In this document: piece after piece, positions 1-9,083 of the stretch | Position numbering within the stretch: position 1 is the first letter of the stretch | Layout: every line of letters starts with the position of its first letter | Assembly: GCA_035556555.1 (NCBI GenBank) | Contig: DATMES010000027.1 | Location: forward strand, 62,001-126,000 | DNA length: 64,000 nt | DNA from: Frankiaceae bacterium | GTDB taxonomy: Bacteria; Actinomycetota; Actinomycetes; BP-191 | Direction of reading: 5' to 3' | Position numbers and translations under genes: made by a program | Notes under the pieces: generated by a model | The model's input: the letters and a program-made list of their open reading frames with translations, nothing else | Database searches by the model: none | What the model was told of the DNA's origin: nothing

Positions 1-215
1 GGCACGTGGACGTCGTCGTGTCGGGCAACGGCGGGCGGGTGTCGTTCGAGACGACGGCGGAGGCGTTCGTGCACGACCTCAACGCGCTCGTGCACCACTA
101 CCTCACGCTGAGCAGGGCCGCGCCGGGCGTGCGGACGATCGTCCTGCCGGACACCGAGGCCGCGGCGCGTCAGCCGATCGCGCGCGCCGCGTTGACCCGC
201 CCCGCGCCGAAGTAG
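1..215 (+). CDS. Unknown protein, C-terminal part only
   Basis: The 5' end lies outside the window. The open frame runs from the first complete codon at position 3 to a TAG at 213-215 and gives about 70 residues with ordinary codon use, including a helix-like stretch rich in His and Leu and then an IVLPDTEAA motif. I do not recognise the family. The last 46 bases overlap, tail to tail, the end of the subtilisin-like protease gene on the minus strand, whose C-terminus looks genuine, so the true stop is a little uncertain. There is no terminator between the two genes. Confidence 0.5.
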   Translation, partial: HVDVVVSGNGGRVSFETTAEAFVHDLNALVHHYLTLSRAAPGVRTIVLPDTEAAARQPIARAALTRPAPK

Positions 216-1375
216 TCGTCCTTCCCGCGCGTGCCGCGGTCGTCGGACGTCTTGACGATCCGGTCCATCACCTGGTCCGGCGTCCACGTGGGGTTGCGCG
301 ACATGAGCAGCGCGGCCAGCCCGGCGACGTACGGCGCCGCCATCGACGTGCCGCTCATCGCGACGTACGTGTGCCTGCCGGTCATGGCCTGGTATCCGGT
401 CGAGAGGATCCCGACGCCGGGGGCGCTGACGTCGACGTACGGGTGGTGCGTCGAGAACTTCGCGATCTTGTCGGCCGGGTCGGTGGCGCCGACGGTGAGG
501 ACGCCGTCGCAGTTGGCGGGCGTCGTGACCGGGTTGCCGTCCTTGGCGCTGCCGGAGTTGCCGGCGGAGACGACAGGCAGCGAGCCCGCGTCGCGCGCGT
601 AGTCGATCGCCGCCTGCGTGACGAGCCCGCACCGGGTGCCGGTCGAGCCGAGGCTCATGTTCAGGACCCGCGCGCCGGCGTCGGCGGCGCCGACCATGCC
701 GAGTGCGATGTCGCAGTCGCTTCCCTCGCCGTTGGCGGCGAGCACCTTCACCGCGAGGACCTTGGCGCCCCACGACATGCCGGCGACGCCGACACGGTTG
801 TTGGTCTTCGCCGCGACGATGCCGGCGACGTGGGTGCCGTGGCCGTGGTCGTCGGACGGGTCGGGGTCGTTCGCCACGATGTCGTCACCGGCAATGACGC
901 GGCCGGCGAGGTCGGGGTGCTTGAGGTCGACACCGGTGTCGAGCACGGCGACGGTGACCGGGGTCTTGCCGCCGGTCTCCTTGTTCCACGCCTTCATCGC
1001 GCCGATCTTGAACAGGCCCCACTGGTAGCGCCAGAACGTGTCGTTCGGGTTCCTGTGGACACTGAACACGCGCTCGGCCTCGGCGTAGCGCACGCCCGGG
1101 GCGCGGCGGACGACGGGCAGCGCCGCGTCCCTCGCCACCCTGCTCGGGAACGCCACCTGCAGCACGTCCAGCCGCTCGATGCCGCCGACGACCCGCCCGC
1201 CCGCGGCGCGCACGGCCCGGAGGGCGGCGGGGGAGGCGTCGTACGCCACCATGGCCCGCGTGTCGACGGGCGCCGCGGCGACGTTGCAGACGCTGGGGAG
1301 CAGGGCGGTCGCGGGCGCGGCGACGACGCCGCCGGCGATCAGCGACGCGGCGACCAGCACGATCCTCGCCCGCAC
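170..1375 (-). CDS. Exported S8 (subtilisin-like) serine protease
   Basis: Secreted endopeptidase of the S8/S53 superfamily. Counting from the GTG at 1375, the catalytic triad is visible as Asp146 in VLDTG, His179 in HGTHVAG and Ser344 in GTSMAAP, with an oxyanion Asn in AGNSG near 273. Residues 1-25 form a signal peptide (basic start, hydrophobic core, APATA cleavage region). Residues 40-110 resemble an I9-type propeptide, which normally acts as intramolecular chaperone and inhibitor. An upstream ATG at 1432 is possible, but the GTG follows a GAGGGAG ribosome site at the right distance and puts the signal peptide at the N-terminus. About 400 residues is normal for a single-domain bacterial subtilase. 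The substrate is unknown. Confidence 0.93.
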   Translation of the reverse strand: MRARIVLVAASLIAGGVVAAPATALLPSVCNVAAAPVDTRAMVAYDASPAALRAVRAAGGRVVGGIERLDVLQVAFPSRVARDAALPVVRRAPGVRYAEAERVFSVHRNPNDTFWRYQWGLFKIGAMKAWNKETGGKTPVTVAVLDTGVDLKHPDLAGRVIAGDDIVANDPDPSDDHGHGTHVAGIVAAKTNNRVGVAGMSWGAKVLAVKVLAANGEGSDCDIALGMVGAADAGARVLNMSLGSTGTRCGLVTQAAIDYARDAGSLPVVSAGNSGSAKDGNPVTTPANCDGVLTVGATDPADKIAKFSTHHPYVDVSAPGVGILSTGYQAMTGRHTYVAMSGTSMAAPYVAGLAALLMSRNPTWTPDQVMDRIVKTSDDRGTRGKDDYFGAGRVNAARAIG

Positions 1376-1492
1376 GGTGCGCTCCCTCTCTCGGCGTCCC
1401 GGCTGTGAGTCGCGGGACCGGCCGGGGTTCACTTCTCCGCGCGCGGCCTCGCCCCTGCCCCGGCGGCGCTGCGGGCCTGGCGCCCCGCCTTT

Positions 1493-1548
1493 CGTGACCT
1501 TGGCAACGTCTGTGCTGTCCGGGCAGCAGAAACGTCACCAAGATCACG
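1493..1548. repeat. 56-bp palindrome, family A copy 1
   Basis: Imperfect inverted repeat: the left arm begins CGTGACCTTGGCAACGT and the right arm ends CACCAAGATCACG, around a loop containing CCGGGCA. It is the most diverged of five copies, all exactly 56 bp. It lies between the STAS gene and the protease gene, both on the minus strand, so it could end STAS-operon transcription, but no T-run follows. Confidence 0.85.
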
Positions 1549-1577
1549 ACAAGCGCGCCGCGCGCGGCGGCGCATCC

Positions 1578-1913
1578 CTACAGGGAGGCCACCGCGTCGT
1601 CGAGGGTGTCGTACACGTCGATGACGCTGTCGACCTGGACGAGCCGCAGGGCGTTGCGGACGATCCGCTGCGGGCGGGCGATGACGAGGCGCCGGTCCGT
1701 GGCCGCCGCGCGGTTGTACGCCGCCACGAGCACGCCCAGGCCCGTCGAGTCCATGAACTCCACGCCCGCGAGGTCGACCACGACGGCGGGGTGGCGTTCG
1801 ACGGCCCCCGCGAGGCACGTACGCAGCTCCGGTGCGCTCGCGAGGTCGACGTCGCCGGTCAGGGCGAGGACGACCCAGGCGGTCCCCGGCCGGTCCTCGA
1901 TCGCGAACGCCAT
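1578..1913 (-). CDS. STAS-domain anti-sigma factor antagonist
   Basis: A 111-residue protein that is almost entirely one STAS domain of the SpoIIAA/RsbV kind. These proteins bind an anti-sigma kinase and release a sigma factor; a partner kinase phosphorylates a conserved Ser, here in FMDSTGLGV near residue 60. The ATG at 1911-1913 puts the first beta strand at the N-terminus. The gene follows a 77-codon gene by 10 bp and is probably cotranscribed with it. No anti-sigma kinase is nearby, but a PP2C phosphatase of the class that reactivates such antagonists is encoded at 14654-16660, and two sigma factors lie in the window. Pairing any of these would be inference. Confidence 0.9.
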   Translation of the reverse strand: MAFAIEDRPGTAWVVLALTGDVDLASAPELRTCLAGAVERHPAVVVDLAGVEFMDSTGLGVLVAAYNRAAATDRRLVIARPQRIVRNALRLVQVDSVIDVYDTLDDAVASL

Positions 1914-1923
1914 GCCGCGCCCG

Positions 1924-2157
1924 CTACCCGGTACCGCGCGTACCACCCGCCGGCGGCGTCCAGCCGAGCTCCGTGAGCGTCTGGTGGAACACCAGCCGCG
2001 CCAGCGTCGCGCGCTCCGACAGCTCCATGACGACCGCGACGTCCTCGCCGTCGCGGTGCGCCGCGGCCAGGTCGTCGGCGGCGCCGAGCCAGGCGCGTAC
2101 GGCACCGCGCAGCCGCTCCTCCTGCTGCTCCGTCATCCCGTTCCGGCTCACGGTCAC
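1924..2157 (-). CDS. Small soluble protein of unknown function
   Basis: A 77-residue acidic, mostly helical protein with no membrane segment or cysteine. I do not recognise it. The GTG at 2157 is preceded by an AAGGAG site eight bases upstream and so is preferred over the internal ATG eight codons later. It is the first gene of a pair with the STAS gene 10 bp downstream, which suggests a role in the same partner-switching pathway, but nothing in the sequence shows a kinase ATP-binding site. The 84 bp between it and the DUF4261 gene hold no clear terminator. Confidence 0.7.
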   Translation of the reverse strand: MTVSRNGMTEQQEERLRGAVRAWLGAADDLAAAHRDGEDVAVVMELSERATLARLVFHQTLTELGWTPPAGGTRGTG

Positions 2158-2241
2158 CCCGTCTCCTTGGCTGCGTGACCCGCCGATAAAAGCATGTCCG
2201 CGCAGGTGATGGGTGACACCGGGCCGCAGGGTCAGGCCTGC

Positions 2242-2997
2242 CTACCCCTGGTCCACGCGGTAGACGAGGCCCGGCCGCCCGAGCGAGGACGGCGCGAACG
2301 TCACCCGCGCGCGCTCGTCGTCGGCGGCGCCGACGGTGTTGCCGTCCTCCAGGACGGGGCCCTCGGCGACGAGGTACGACGCCAGGTCGCACACCCACGC
2401 CTTGAGGTCGCCGGGGCGCTTCGGCGAGTTCACGACCTCGATGTCCATGAGCCCGAACTGCGCCATCCCCGCCGTGTACACCGCGAGCCGCTTGCGCAGC
2501 CTGCCCTCCTGGACGGCGCCGACGTTGAGCCACAGCGGGGCGGGCACGGACAGCGTCGCCGCCAGCTCGCGCCACACCTCGGCGGGTACGAGCATCCCGG
2601 CGCCGCCGACGTACACGCCCAGCGCGCCCGTCGCCGCGAGCACCGCGGCGGTGAGCCTCGTGTTCGCGAGGAGCGTGGCCGTACGGTCCTCGCTGTCCTG
2701 CGCGAAGACGACGGCGTGCGCGCCGTAGCCCGCGATCGCCTCGAGGGCGTGCGGCCAGAGCCACGACGCCTCCGCCGCCTCGCCGACCTCGGTCCCTGGG
2801 ATCGGCTGGGGCAGCACCGTCACGGCGCACATGAGGTCGCCGAAGTCGGCCGCCAGCGCCCCCTCGTGCTCGCTCACCGACGGCGCGGGGACGTCCGGCC
2901 AGGCCTCCCGCCACGCCGTACGCAGCGCGGTGGCGGACAGCGTCGCGGGGGAGCGGAGGAGAGGCATGCAGAGGAGCGGCTTCGGCACGCGCGCCAT
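2242..2997 (-). CDS. DUF4261 domain protein
   Basis: A 251-residue soluble protein matching the DUF4261 family by its overall pattern: an N-terminal segment with a PLPQPIPG-like loop, a tryptophan-rich middle (EASWLWPHA), and a C-terminal half with PAPLWLNVG and a MDIEVVNS motif. The function of the family is not known; members often sit beside unrelated housekeeping genes. It starts at the ATG at 2995-2997 and diverges from thrS, whose start lies 77 bp away, so the two genes share a short regulatory region. No signal peptide or catalytic motif is seen. Confidence 0.8.
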   Translation of the reverse strand: MARVPKPLLCMPLLRSPATLSATALRTAWREAWPDVPAPSVSEHEGALAADFGDLMCAVTVLPQPIPGTEVGEAAEASWLWPHALEAIAGYGAHAVVFAQDSEDRTATLLANTRLTAAVLAATGALGVYVGGAGMLVPAEVWRELAATLSVPAPLWLNVGAVQEGRLRKRLAVYTAGMAQFGLMDIEVVNSPKRPGDLKAWVCDLASYLVAEGPVLEDGNTVGAADDERARVTFAPSSLGRPGLVYRVDQG

Positions 2998-3074
2998 CGT
3001 CGCGCGAAAAACGGGAGGACGCGCGCTACTACGATCAGCGGACGTCCGTTACCGACCCTGAAGGAGCGCTCCCC

Positions 3075-5051
3075 GTGGCCGACATCCGCCTGACCCTCGA
3101 CGGCTCGCCGTACGTGGTCGAGGCGGGTACGACGGCCGGCGGCGCGCTCAAGAACGCCGGCGTCAAGGCGATCGCGGTACGCGACGCCGACGGTGACCTG
3201 CACGACCTCGCCTGGGAGGTCGCCGACGGCGCCGACCTGACCTCCGTGCCGATGGCGAGCGACGAGGGCCGGCACATCCTGCGGCACTCCGCCGCGCACG
3301 TCATGGCGCAGGCCGTGACCCAGCTCTTCCCCGACGCGAAGGTCGCCATCGGCCCGCCCGTGCAGGACGGCTTCTACTACGACTTCGACGTCGAGAAGCC
3401 GTTCACCCCGGACGACGTCGAGCGCATCGAGGCGAGGATGCGCGAGATCGTCGCGGCCAACCAGCGGTTCGCCCGCCGCGTGGTCTCGCGCGAGGAGGCG
3501 GAGACCCTCTTCGCCGACCAGCCGTACAAGCTCGACATCATCGAACGCGCCTCCGCCGGCGCCATCGAGGGCGAGGAGGCCGTCGACGCGGCGGCCGGCG
3601 AGATCACCGTCTACGACAACGACGGCGGCTTCACCGACCTCTGCCGCGGCCCGCACCTGCCCAACACCAAGGCGATCCCGGCGTTCAAGCTGATGCGCAC
3701 CGCGGCGGCGTACTGGCGCGGCGACGACAAGAACAAGCAGCTCCAGCGCATCTACGGCACCGCGTGGGAGTCCAAGGACGCGCTCGCGGAGCACCTGCAC
3801 CGCCTCGAAGAGGCGGAGAAGCGCGACCACCGCAAGCTCGGCGTCGAGCTCGACCTGTTCTCGTTCCCCGACGAGATCGGCAGCGGGCTCGCGGTGTTCC
3901 ATCCCAAGGGCGGCACCATCCGCCGGGTCATGGAGGACTACTCGCGGCAACGTCACATCGAGGCCGGCTACGAGTTCGTCAACACCCCGCACATCACCAA
4001 GCAGAACCTGTTCGAGATCTCCGGGCACCTCCAGTCGTTCGCGGACGGGATCTTCCCGCCGATGGAGATGGAGGGCGCCAACTACTACCTCAAGCCGATG
4101 AACTGCCCGTTCCACATCCTCATCTACCGGGCCCGCGGGCGGTCGTACCGCGAGCTGCCGCTGCGGCTGTTCGAGTTCGGCACCGTCTACCGTTACGAGA
4201 AGTCGGGCGTCATCCACGGCCTCACCCGCGTCCGCGGCCTGACCATGGACGACTCGCACATCTTCTGCACCCGCGAGCAGATGGCCGGCGAGCTGAAGAA
4301 CCTGCTCGACTTCGTGCTCGACCTGCTGCGCGACTACGGCCTCACCGACTTCTACCTGGAGCTGTCGACCCGCGGCACCTCGGAGAAGTTCCTCGGCACC
4401 GACGAGGAGTGGGCCGAGGCCACCGAGGCGCTGCGGGTGGCGGCCGAGGACTCGGGGCTGGAGCTGGTGCCCGACCCGGGCGGCGCGGCGTTCTACGGCC
4501 CGAAGATCAGCGTCCAGGCGAAGGACGCCATCGGCCGTACCTGGCAGATGTCGACCATCCAGGTCGACTTCCAGCTGCCGCAGCGGTTCGACCTCGAGTA
4601 CCAGTCGGCGACCAACGACCGGCAGCGGCCGTTCATGATCCACCGCGCGCTGTTCGGCTCCGTCGAACGGTTCTTCGGCGTGCTGACCGAGCACTACGCG
4701 GGCGCGTTCCCGGCCTGGCTCGCGCCGGTGCAGGTGCTCGGCATCCCGATCGCCGACCGGCACGTCGACTACCTGGCCGACATCGCCGCGCGGCTGCGGT
4801 CGCAGGGCATCCGGATGGACGTGGACTCCTCCGACGAACGGATGCAGAACAAGATCCGCAAGGCGCAGGAGCAGAAGGTGCCGTTCATGCTCGTCGCCGG
4901 CGACCGCGACGTGGAGAGCGAGGCGGTGTCGTTCCGCTACCGCAACGGCGACGAACGCCGCGGCGTCCCCGTCGACGACGCCGTCGCCGAGATCCTCGCG
5001 GTCGTCGAGCGGCGCCTCGTCGAGCCGGACGCGCTGCGCCCGGTCGAGTGA
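3075..5051 (+). CDS. thrS: Threonyl-tRNA synthetase
   Basis: Cytosolic class II synthetase that charges tRNA-Thr; 658 residues, full length. It has an N-terminal TGS domain (about 1-60), the second additional domain with the editing motifs HSAAH and CRGPH (about 75-230), then the catalytic core with the zinc ligand motif MNCPFH and motif 2 in YRYEKSG, motif 3 in ERFFGVL, and a C-terminal anticodon-binding domain from about 545. The GTG at 3075 follows AAGGAGCG. No T-box leader is visible in the 77 bp upstream. It heads a chain of NTGA-overlapping genes (HIT protein, permease). In mycobacteria the same order thrS-HIT continues straight into pgsA. Confidence 0.98.
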   Translation: MADIRLTLDGSPYVVEAGTTAGGALKNAGVKAIAVRDADGDLHDLAWEVADGADLTSVPMASDEGRHILRHSAAHVMAQAVTQLFPDAKVAIGPPVQDGFYYDFDVEKPFTPDDVERIEARMREIVAANQRFARRVVSREEAETLFADQPYKLDIIERASAGAIEGEEAVDAAAGEITVYDNDGGFTDLCRGPHLPNTKAIPAFKLMRTAAAYWRGDDKNKQLQRIYGTAWESKDALAEHLHRLEEAEKRDHRKLGVELDLFSFPDEIGSGLAVFHPKGGTIRRVMEDYSRQRHIEAGYEFVNTPHITKQNLFEISGHLQSFADGIFPPMEMEGANYYLKPMNCPFHILIYRARGRSYRELPLRLFEFGTVYRYEKSGVIHGLTRVRGLTMDDSHIFCTREQMAGELKNLLDFVLDLLRDYGLTDFYLELSTRGTSEKFLGTDEEWAEATEALRVAAEDSGLELVPDPGGAAFYGPKISVQAKDAIGRTWQMSTIQVDFQLPQRFDLEYQSATNDRQRPFMIHRALFGSVERFFGVLTEHYAGAFPAWLAPVQVLGIPIADRHVDYLADIAARLRSQGIRMDVDSSDERMQNKIRKAQEQKVPFMLVAGDRDVESEAVSFRYRNGDERRGVPVDDAVAEILAVVERRLVEPDALRPVE

Positions 5052-5566
5052 CCTCCGAGCAGCGGGGCTGCGGCGACCCGGACGCGTTCCAGCGGCTCTG
5101 GGCGCCGGACCGGCTGACCTACGTCAAGGGGGAGAAGGGCGACGGCTGCCCGTTCTGCTCGATCCCCGGGCTCTCGGACTCCGAGGGCCTCGTCGTGCAC
5201 CGGGGGATCGGCTGCTACGTCGTCCTCAACCTCTACCCGTACAACCCCGGCCACCTCATGGTGGTGCCGTACCGGCACGTCGCGGAGTACGAGGCGCTGA
5301 CCGCTGACGAGGTCGCCGAGGTCGGTGCGCTGACGCAGGCTGCTCTGGTCGCGCTGAAGGCGGCGTCGGGCGCGCACGGCTTCAACGTCGGCCTCAACCT
5401 CGGCGGCGTCGCGGGCGCCGGCATCGCCCAGCACCTGCACCAGCACGTCGTCCCGCGGTGGGGCGGCGACACGAACTTCATGCCCGTCGTCGGGCAGACC
5501 CGCGTGCTGCCGCAGCTGCTCGCGGAGACGCGGGACATGCTCGTGGCGGCCTGGCCTGTGCCGTGA
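5048..5566 (+). CDS. HIT-family hydrolase or AP4A phosphorylase
   Basis: A 172-residue histidine-triad protein. The triad [10 protein letters not shown] lies near residues 132-141 and a CPFC zinc knuckle near residue 36. Close relatives between thrS and pgsA in mycobacteria act on diadenosine tetraphosphate, which aminoacyl-tRNA synthetases produce as a side product. That makes the coupling to thrS functionally sensible; the activity here is inferred from family. Translation starts at a GTG whose last two bases plus the next A form the thrS stop (GTGA). The gene overlaps the following permease in the same way, although that permease belongs to a sugar transporter rather than to phospholipid synthesis. 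Confidence 0.93.
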   Translation: MTSEQRGCGDPDAFQRLWAPDRLTYVKGEKGDGCPFCSIPGLSDSEGLVVHRGIGCYVVLNLYPYNPGHLMVVPYRHVAEYEALTADEVAEVGALTQAALVALKAASGAHGFNVGLNLGGVAGAGIAQHLHQHVVPRWGGDTNFMPVVGQTRVLPQLLAETRDMLVAAWPVP

Positions 5567-6375
5567 GCAGGGCCGTGCGGGTCGCGCTGCGGGCGCTGCT
5601 GATCCTGGTCTTCCTGGCACCGGTGGCGTTCATGGTGATCGGGTCGCTGCGCTCGCCGGGCGGCGCGCCGCCGAAGGGCCTGGAGCTGTTCCCCCGCGGT
5701 GCAGGCATGTCGGCGTACGACCGCCTGGCCGAGGCCGTCCCGCTCGGCACGCTGCTGAAGAACTCCGCCCTCGTGACGTTCGTCGCCGTGCCGGTGACGG
5801 TGCTGATCGCGTCGTGGGCGGGGTTCGCGACGGCGCAGCTGGAGCGGCGTCCCCGGCGGGCGATGCTGACGTTCCTCGTCGTGCTCCTGCTGCTGCCGGT
5901 GCCGGTCGTGTGGGTGCCGCGCTTCGCGGCGTACGTGCGCCTCGGGGTGCTCGACTCGTACGTCCCCCTGCTCGCGCCCGCGCTGGCGGCGACGACGCCG
6001 TTCACGGTGCTGCTTGCCTATAGGGCGTTCCGGCGGGTGCCGCCGGAGCTGTTCCAGGCGGCGCGTCTCGAGGGCGCCTCGGCCTTTGCCACCTGGTGGC
6101 GGGTGGGGCTGCCGCTGGTGCGTTCGACGACGACGGCGATCGCGGCGATCGCGTTCGCGTTCCACTGGGGCAACTACCTCGACGCGCTGCTGTACGTGCA
6201 GACGCCCGAGCACCGCACGCTGCCGCTCGGCGTGGGCGAGCTGGCCGGGCTGGACGCGGCGGACTTCCCGATCCTGCTGGCGGGGGCGGTGGTGCTGACG
6301 CTGCCGCCGCTGCTCGCGCTGGCGCTGGTGCAACGCCGCCTGCTCGGCGCCGTCGACATCGCCGGTGACCGCTGA
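5563..6375 (+). CDS. Sugar ABC transporter permease (MalG-like)
   Basis: A 270-residue inner-membrane protein with six predicted membrane segments and the cytoplasmic EAA loop (QAARLEGASA, near residues 165-175) that docks onto the ATPase. This is the second permease of a CUT1-type importer. Its partners, the binding protein, ATPase and first permease (7824-10920), lie on the other side of a minus-strand sigma-factor pair, so the transporter genes are split. The GTG start overlaps the HIT stop as GTGA. It ends just before a 62-bp palindrome. Being placed in the thrS transcription unit rather than with its own operon suggests rearrangement. Confidence 0.92.
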   Translation: MSRAVRVALRALLILVFLAPVAFMVIGSLRSPGGAPPKGLELFPRGAGMSAYDRLAEAVPLGTLLKNSALVTFVAVPVTVLIASWAGFATAQLERRPRRAMLTFLVVLLLLPVPVVWVPRFAAYVRLGVLDSYVPLLAPALAATTPFTVLLAYRAFRRVPPELFQAARLEGASAFATWWRVGLPLVRSTTTAIAAIAFAFHWGNYLDALLYVQTPEHRTLPLGVGELAGLDAADFPILLAGAVVLTLPPLLALALVQRRLLGAVDIAGDR

Positions 6376-6387
6376 GGGCCTCCCACC

Positions 6388-6449
6388 GTGCAAGCGTTTC
6401 CTGCAGCGAACGCCAGCACGGTGCTCTTCGCTCCAGGAAACGCTTGCAC
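6388..6449. repeat. 62-bp palindrome, family B copy 1
   Basis: Arms of 23 bp with one mismatch; the left arm begins GTGCAAGCGTTTCCTGCA and the loop is 16 bases. It lies between two convergent genes (permease and minus-strand membrane protein), which fits a bidirectional terminator, but neither side has a T-run. A second 62-bp copy is at 16679. Confidence 0.9.
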
Positions 6450-6451
6450 GG

Positions 6452-7210
6452 TCAGGCGGCGGCGAGCCCCAGCGGCGCGCAGAGGTGGACCTCGTCGAGG
6501 ACCCACGAGCCCGGCTCCGGCATGGCGTGCCAGAGCGCCACGGCGACGACGCGTGAGCCGTCGCGGACGCGGACGGCGCGCCGGCCCGACGCCGCCGGAT
6601 AGCCCGCGGGCTCCACGGCGGCATCCGACGGCACGCCGCGCAGCCGCGCGTACGTCAGCGCCACCGGGTCGCCCTGCTCGACCCGCCCGTCGCCGCGCAG
6701 GTCGCGCACCTCGCGGGCCGCGCAGTCGACGCGGTCCTCGACGTAGAGCCCGGCCGGGTCGCGCACGGTGAGCGAGGCCGGTACGGCGCCCGCGCGCCCC
6801 GTGTCGCACGACACCGTCACCCGCCCGGGCCGCAGCGCGACGTCCACCGCCGAGAGACCCGGCGGCACGATCGCGACGGCGTCGCCCGCGACGAGCAGCA
6901 CGACGTCGGACGTGGCGTTGTGGACCGTGAGCCGTACGCCTTCCCGCCCGACCCGCGCCTGCCCGCGGGCGACGGCACGGTCGGCGTAGCAGGAGACGGC
7001 GGCCTCGGCGGGGGCGGTCGGCAGCACGACGCCGGACACCGCGACGACGCCGGCGAGGACCGCGGCCACGCCGCCCGCCCGACGAAGCGCACGGCGCCGC
7101 CGCAGCTTCACACGCCCGCGCGCGACCGCGGCCTCCGCGACCCCGGAGCCCAGCCCGGGCAGCGCGGCGCCCGCCTCGCGCAGCGAGGCGCGGACGTCGC
7201 CCGGCGTCAC
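6452..7210 (-). CDS. Single-pass membrane protein, sigma-factor partner
   Basis: A 252-residue protein read after the SigE-family sigma gene through a GTGA overlap. Residues 1-40 are cytoplasmic and basic at the end (KLRRRRALRR); a membrane segment follows at about 44-65; the remaining 190 residues lie outside and look beta-rich, with cysteines near 70, 134 and 163. Genes placed like this after SigE-family sigma genes often encode membrane regulators of the sigma factor, but no zinc anti-sigma motif (HxxxCxxC) is present, so an anti-sigma role is only an inference. It is convergent with the upstream permease gene. Confidence 0.82.
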   Translation of the reverse strand: MTPGDVRASLREAGAALPGLGSGVAEAAVARGRVKLRRRRALRRAGGVAAVLAGVVAVSGVVLPTAPAEAAVSCYADRAVARGQARVGREGVRLTVHNATSDVVLLVAGDAVAIVPPGLSAVDVALRPGRVTVSCDTGRAGAVPASLTVRDPAGLYVEDRVDCAAREVRDLRGDGRVEQGDPVALTYARLRGVPSDAAVEPAGYPAASGRRAVRVRDGSRVVAVALWHAMPEPGSWVLDEVHLCAPLGLAAA

Positions 7211-7722
7211 CACGTCGGCTCCACGCCCGCCACGCGGATGCCCGCGGTCTCGCCGTCGACGAGCCGCCGCAGCCGCGCGAGGCCGCGCGCGGTGTGCCGC
7301 TTCACGGTCCCGACGGAGCAGTTCATCGCGGCCGCCGTGTCGGCCTCGCTGAGGTCGTCGTAGAAGCGCAGGACCAGCGCCGTACGCTGCCGCGCCGGCA
7401 GCTCCCGCAACGCCGCCACGATCGGCTCGCGCTCCGCCACCGCGGCGGTGTCGTCGGGGCCGGGCACGTCGGGCGTCGTACGGACGGGCACCTCGGACGC
7501 CGACCGACGGCGCCACCAGGCGGCGTTGGCGCTGACGAGCGCGCGGCGGGCGTACGCCGCCGGGTCGTCGATCGATGTCCAGCGGACGTACGTCTCCGCG
7601 AGCGCCGTCTGGACGAGGTCCTCGGCCAGGTGCCGGTCGCCGGCGAGGAAGTACGCCGTCCGCGCGAGCGCGTCGCCGCGGAGCCGCACGAACGCCGTGA
7701 ACGCCGCCTCGCGTGCGTCCAC
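7207..7722 (-). CDS. SigE-family ECF RNA polymerase sigma factor
   Basis: A 171-residue sigma-70-like protein with region 2 at about 5-70 (FLAGDRHLAEDLVQTAL, then the helix ending RALVSANAAWWRRR) and region 4 at about 105-155 (LPARQRTALVLRFYDDLSEADTA, then the recognition helix CSVGTVKRHTARG). The short linker and the WWRRR signature match the actinobacterial SigE family of small ECF sigma factors. The gene is divergent from the transporter binding-protein gene about 100 bp away and heads a two-gene operon with a membrane protein. Whether it controls the transporter is unknown. Confidence 0.93.
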   Translation of the reverse strand: MDAREAAFTAFVRLRGDALARTAYFLAGDRHLAEDLVQTALAETYVRWTSIDDPAAYARRALVSANAAWWRRRSASEVPVRTTPDVPGPDDTAAVAEREPIVAALRELPARQRTALVLRFYDDLSEADTAAAMNCSVGTVKRHTARGLARLRRLVDGETAGIRVAGVEPTW

Positions 7723-7809
7723 CGACCCTCCTCCGAGATCGCTCCGACAAGGCTACGGTGCGCCGGCAAACCGCTGGGGTTGACAGGTTTTCAGAACTTT
7801 TTTTCGGGC

Positions 7810-7815
7810 TAGAGT
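7810..7815 (+). promoter_or_regulatory. -10 hexamer for leaderless binding-protein mRNA
   Basis: TAGAGT ends eight bases before the ATG at 7824, so transcription should begin at or next to the start codon. A TTGACA lies at 7780 but is 24 bases from this hexamer, too far for a normal -35. Confidence 0.55.
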
Positions 7816-7823
7816 GCGGCACC

Positions 7824-9083
7824 ATGCGCCGCTACCTCGTCATTCTCGCCCTCCTCCTGACCTCCTGCTCCAGCGGTGCCGGCGACCCCGGTGGCTCCGG
7901 TTCGTTCACCCCGCCGAGCGGGCTGCCGACCGGCACGATCCGCGTCCAGGCGGCCGGCGGCGAGGGCGAGCTCAACGCGCTCGAGGAGATGATCGAGGCG
8001 TTCGAGGCCGCGCATCCCGGCGCGAAGGTGGAGTTCACCAGGCTCGCCGAGCAGAGCGAGCACATCGCCAAGCTCGGTACGGCGTTCGCGGGCGGCAGCC
8101 CGCCCGACGTCTTCCTGCTCAACTACCGCCGCTTCGGCCGCTTCGCGCAGCAGGGCGTCATCGACCCGGCGAGGCTGCCCGGCGACCCGGCCGACTACTA
8201 CCCGCAGACGCTCGAGGCGTTCACCCTCGACGGCACGCTGCTCTGCTCGCCGCAGAACCTCTCCAGCAGCGTCGTCTACTACAACACCGACCTGTTCGAG
8301 AAGGCCGACGTGGACCTGCCGAAGGCCGGCTGGACCACCGACGACCTCAAGAAGGCCGCCGACGCGTTCGCCGCCAAGAAGGTCAAGTCCATCGGGTACG
8401 AGACCGGCATGCGCACGGTGGCGCCGTTCGTCTGGATCTTCGGCGGCGATGTCGTGGACGACCTGAACAAGCCGACCAGGATCACGCTGGGCACGCCCGA
8501 GGCGCGCGAGGCGCTGACGTACATGAAGGGCCTGCTCGACAACGGCGGCGTCACCGCGACCGACGCGGCGGCGGCCCCCGCGGAGGACCGGTTCGCGCAG
8601 GGCGAGCTCGCCATGCTGATCGACAGCCGCCGCGCGGTGCCGGCGCTGCGCAAGGCCGAGGGGCTGAGCTTCGACGTCGCGCCGATGCCCAAGGGCACGA
8701 CCGAGGCGACGCTGCTGGCCTCCGACGCGTACTGCGTCGCCAAGAAGGCGAAGAACCCCGAGCTGGCGCACGCGTTCACGCGCTTCGCGGTCGGCGAGGT
8801 CGGCGGCACGGTGCTCGCCGAGTCGGGCCGTACGGTGCCCTCGCTCAAGTCGCTGGCCGAGAGCCCGGCGTTCCTGGCGCCCGACAAGGCCCCGAAGTCC
8901 TCGCGCGTCTGGCTCGACATCGCGCCCACCGTGCGCAGGTTGCCTAATGTGGCGGCGTGGAACGAGACGGAGAGCACGGCGAGCGACGCGCTCGAGCAGT
9001 TCTTCGCGGGCAAGCAGAGCCTGGACGCCACCGTGGCGGCGATCGAGAAGGACTCGCGGCGGCTGCTGGCCGCGGAGGGCTGA
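7824..9083 (+). CDS. ABC transporter sugar-binding lipoprotein
   Basis: A 419-residue extracellular solute-binding protein, family 1. A lipoprotein signal peptide ends at LLLTSC, so Cys15 would be lipidated and the protein held on the outer face of the membrane. Family features include the early GELNALEEMIEAFEAAHPG segment, FAGGSPPDVFLLNY, and YNTDLFEKA in the hinge region. It delivers an unknown carbohydrate to the permeases at 5563 and 10042. No ribosome site precedes the ATG; instead a -10 hexamer sits eight bases upstream. The stop overlaps the probable CTG start of the ATPase gene. Confidence 0.95.
   Translation: MRRYLVILALLLTSCSSGAGDPGGSGSFTPPSGLPTGTIRVQAAGGEGELNALEEMIEAFEAAHPGAKVEFTRLAEQSEHIAKLGTAFAGGSPPDVFLLNYRRFGRFAQQGVIDPARLPGDPADYYPQTLEAFTLDGTLLCSPQNLSSSVVYYNTDLFEKADVDLPKAGWTTDDLKKAADAFAAKKVKSIGYETGMRTVAPFVWIFGGDVVDDLNKPTRITLGTPEAREALTYMKGLLDNGGVTATDAAAAPAEDRFAQGELAMLIDSRRAVPALRKAEGLSFDVAPMPKGTTEATLLASDAYCVAKKAKNPELAHAFTRFAVGEVGGTVLAESGRTVPSLKSLAESPAFLAPDKAPKSSRVWLDIAPTVRRLPNVAAWNETESTASDALEQFFAGKQSLDATVAAIEKDSRRLLAAEG

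Noticed and set aside
1924-2157. Anti-sigma kinase partner of the STAS protein
   Set aside because: At 77 residues with no N, G1 or G2 box of the GHKL ATPase fold, it is too short and lacks the motifs.
2998-3074. T-box riboswitch upstream of thrS
   Set aside because: Only 77 bp lie between the divergent starts, with no T-box sequence, no specifier loop and no terminator. The same holds upstream of alaS, hisS and aspS.
2874-4763. A 629-residue open frame antisense to thrS
   Set aside because: Follows the third-position GC pattern of thrS in mirror image, has no family features and overlaps an essential gene fully. High-GC antisense frames of this kind occur across the window.
6452-7210. Classical zinc anti-sigma factor
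   Set aside because: No HxxxCxxC motif in the cytoplasmic segment, which is only about 40 residues long.
7780-7785. TTGACA as -35 of the binding-protein promoter
   Set aside because: The spacing to TAGAGT is 24 bases, outside the normal 16-18. No better -10 was found at the right distance.
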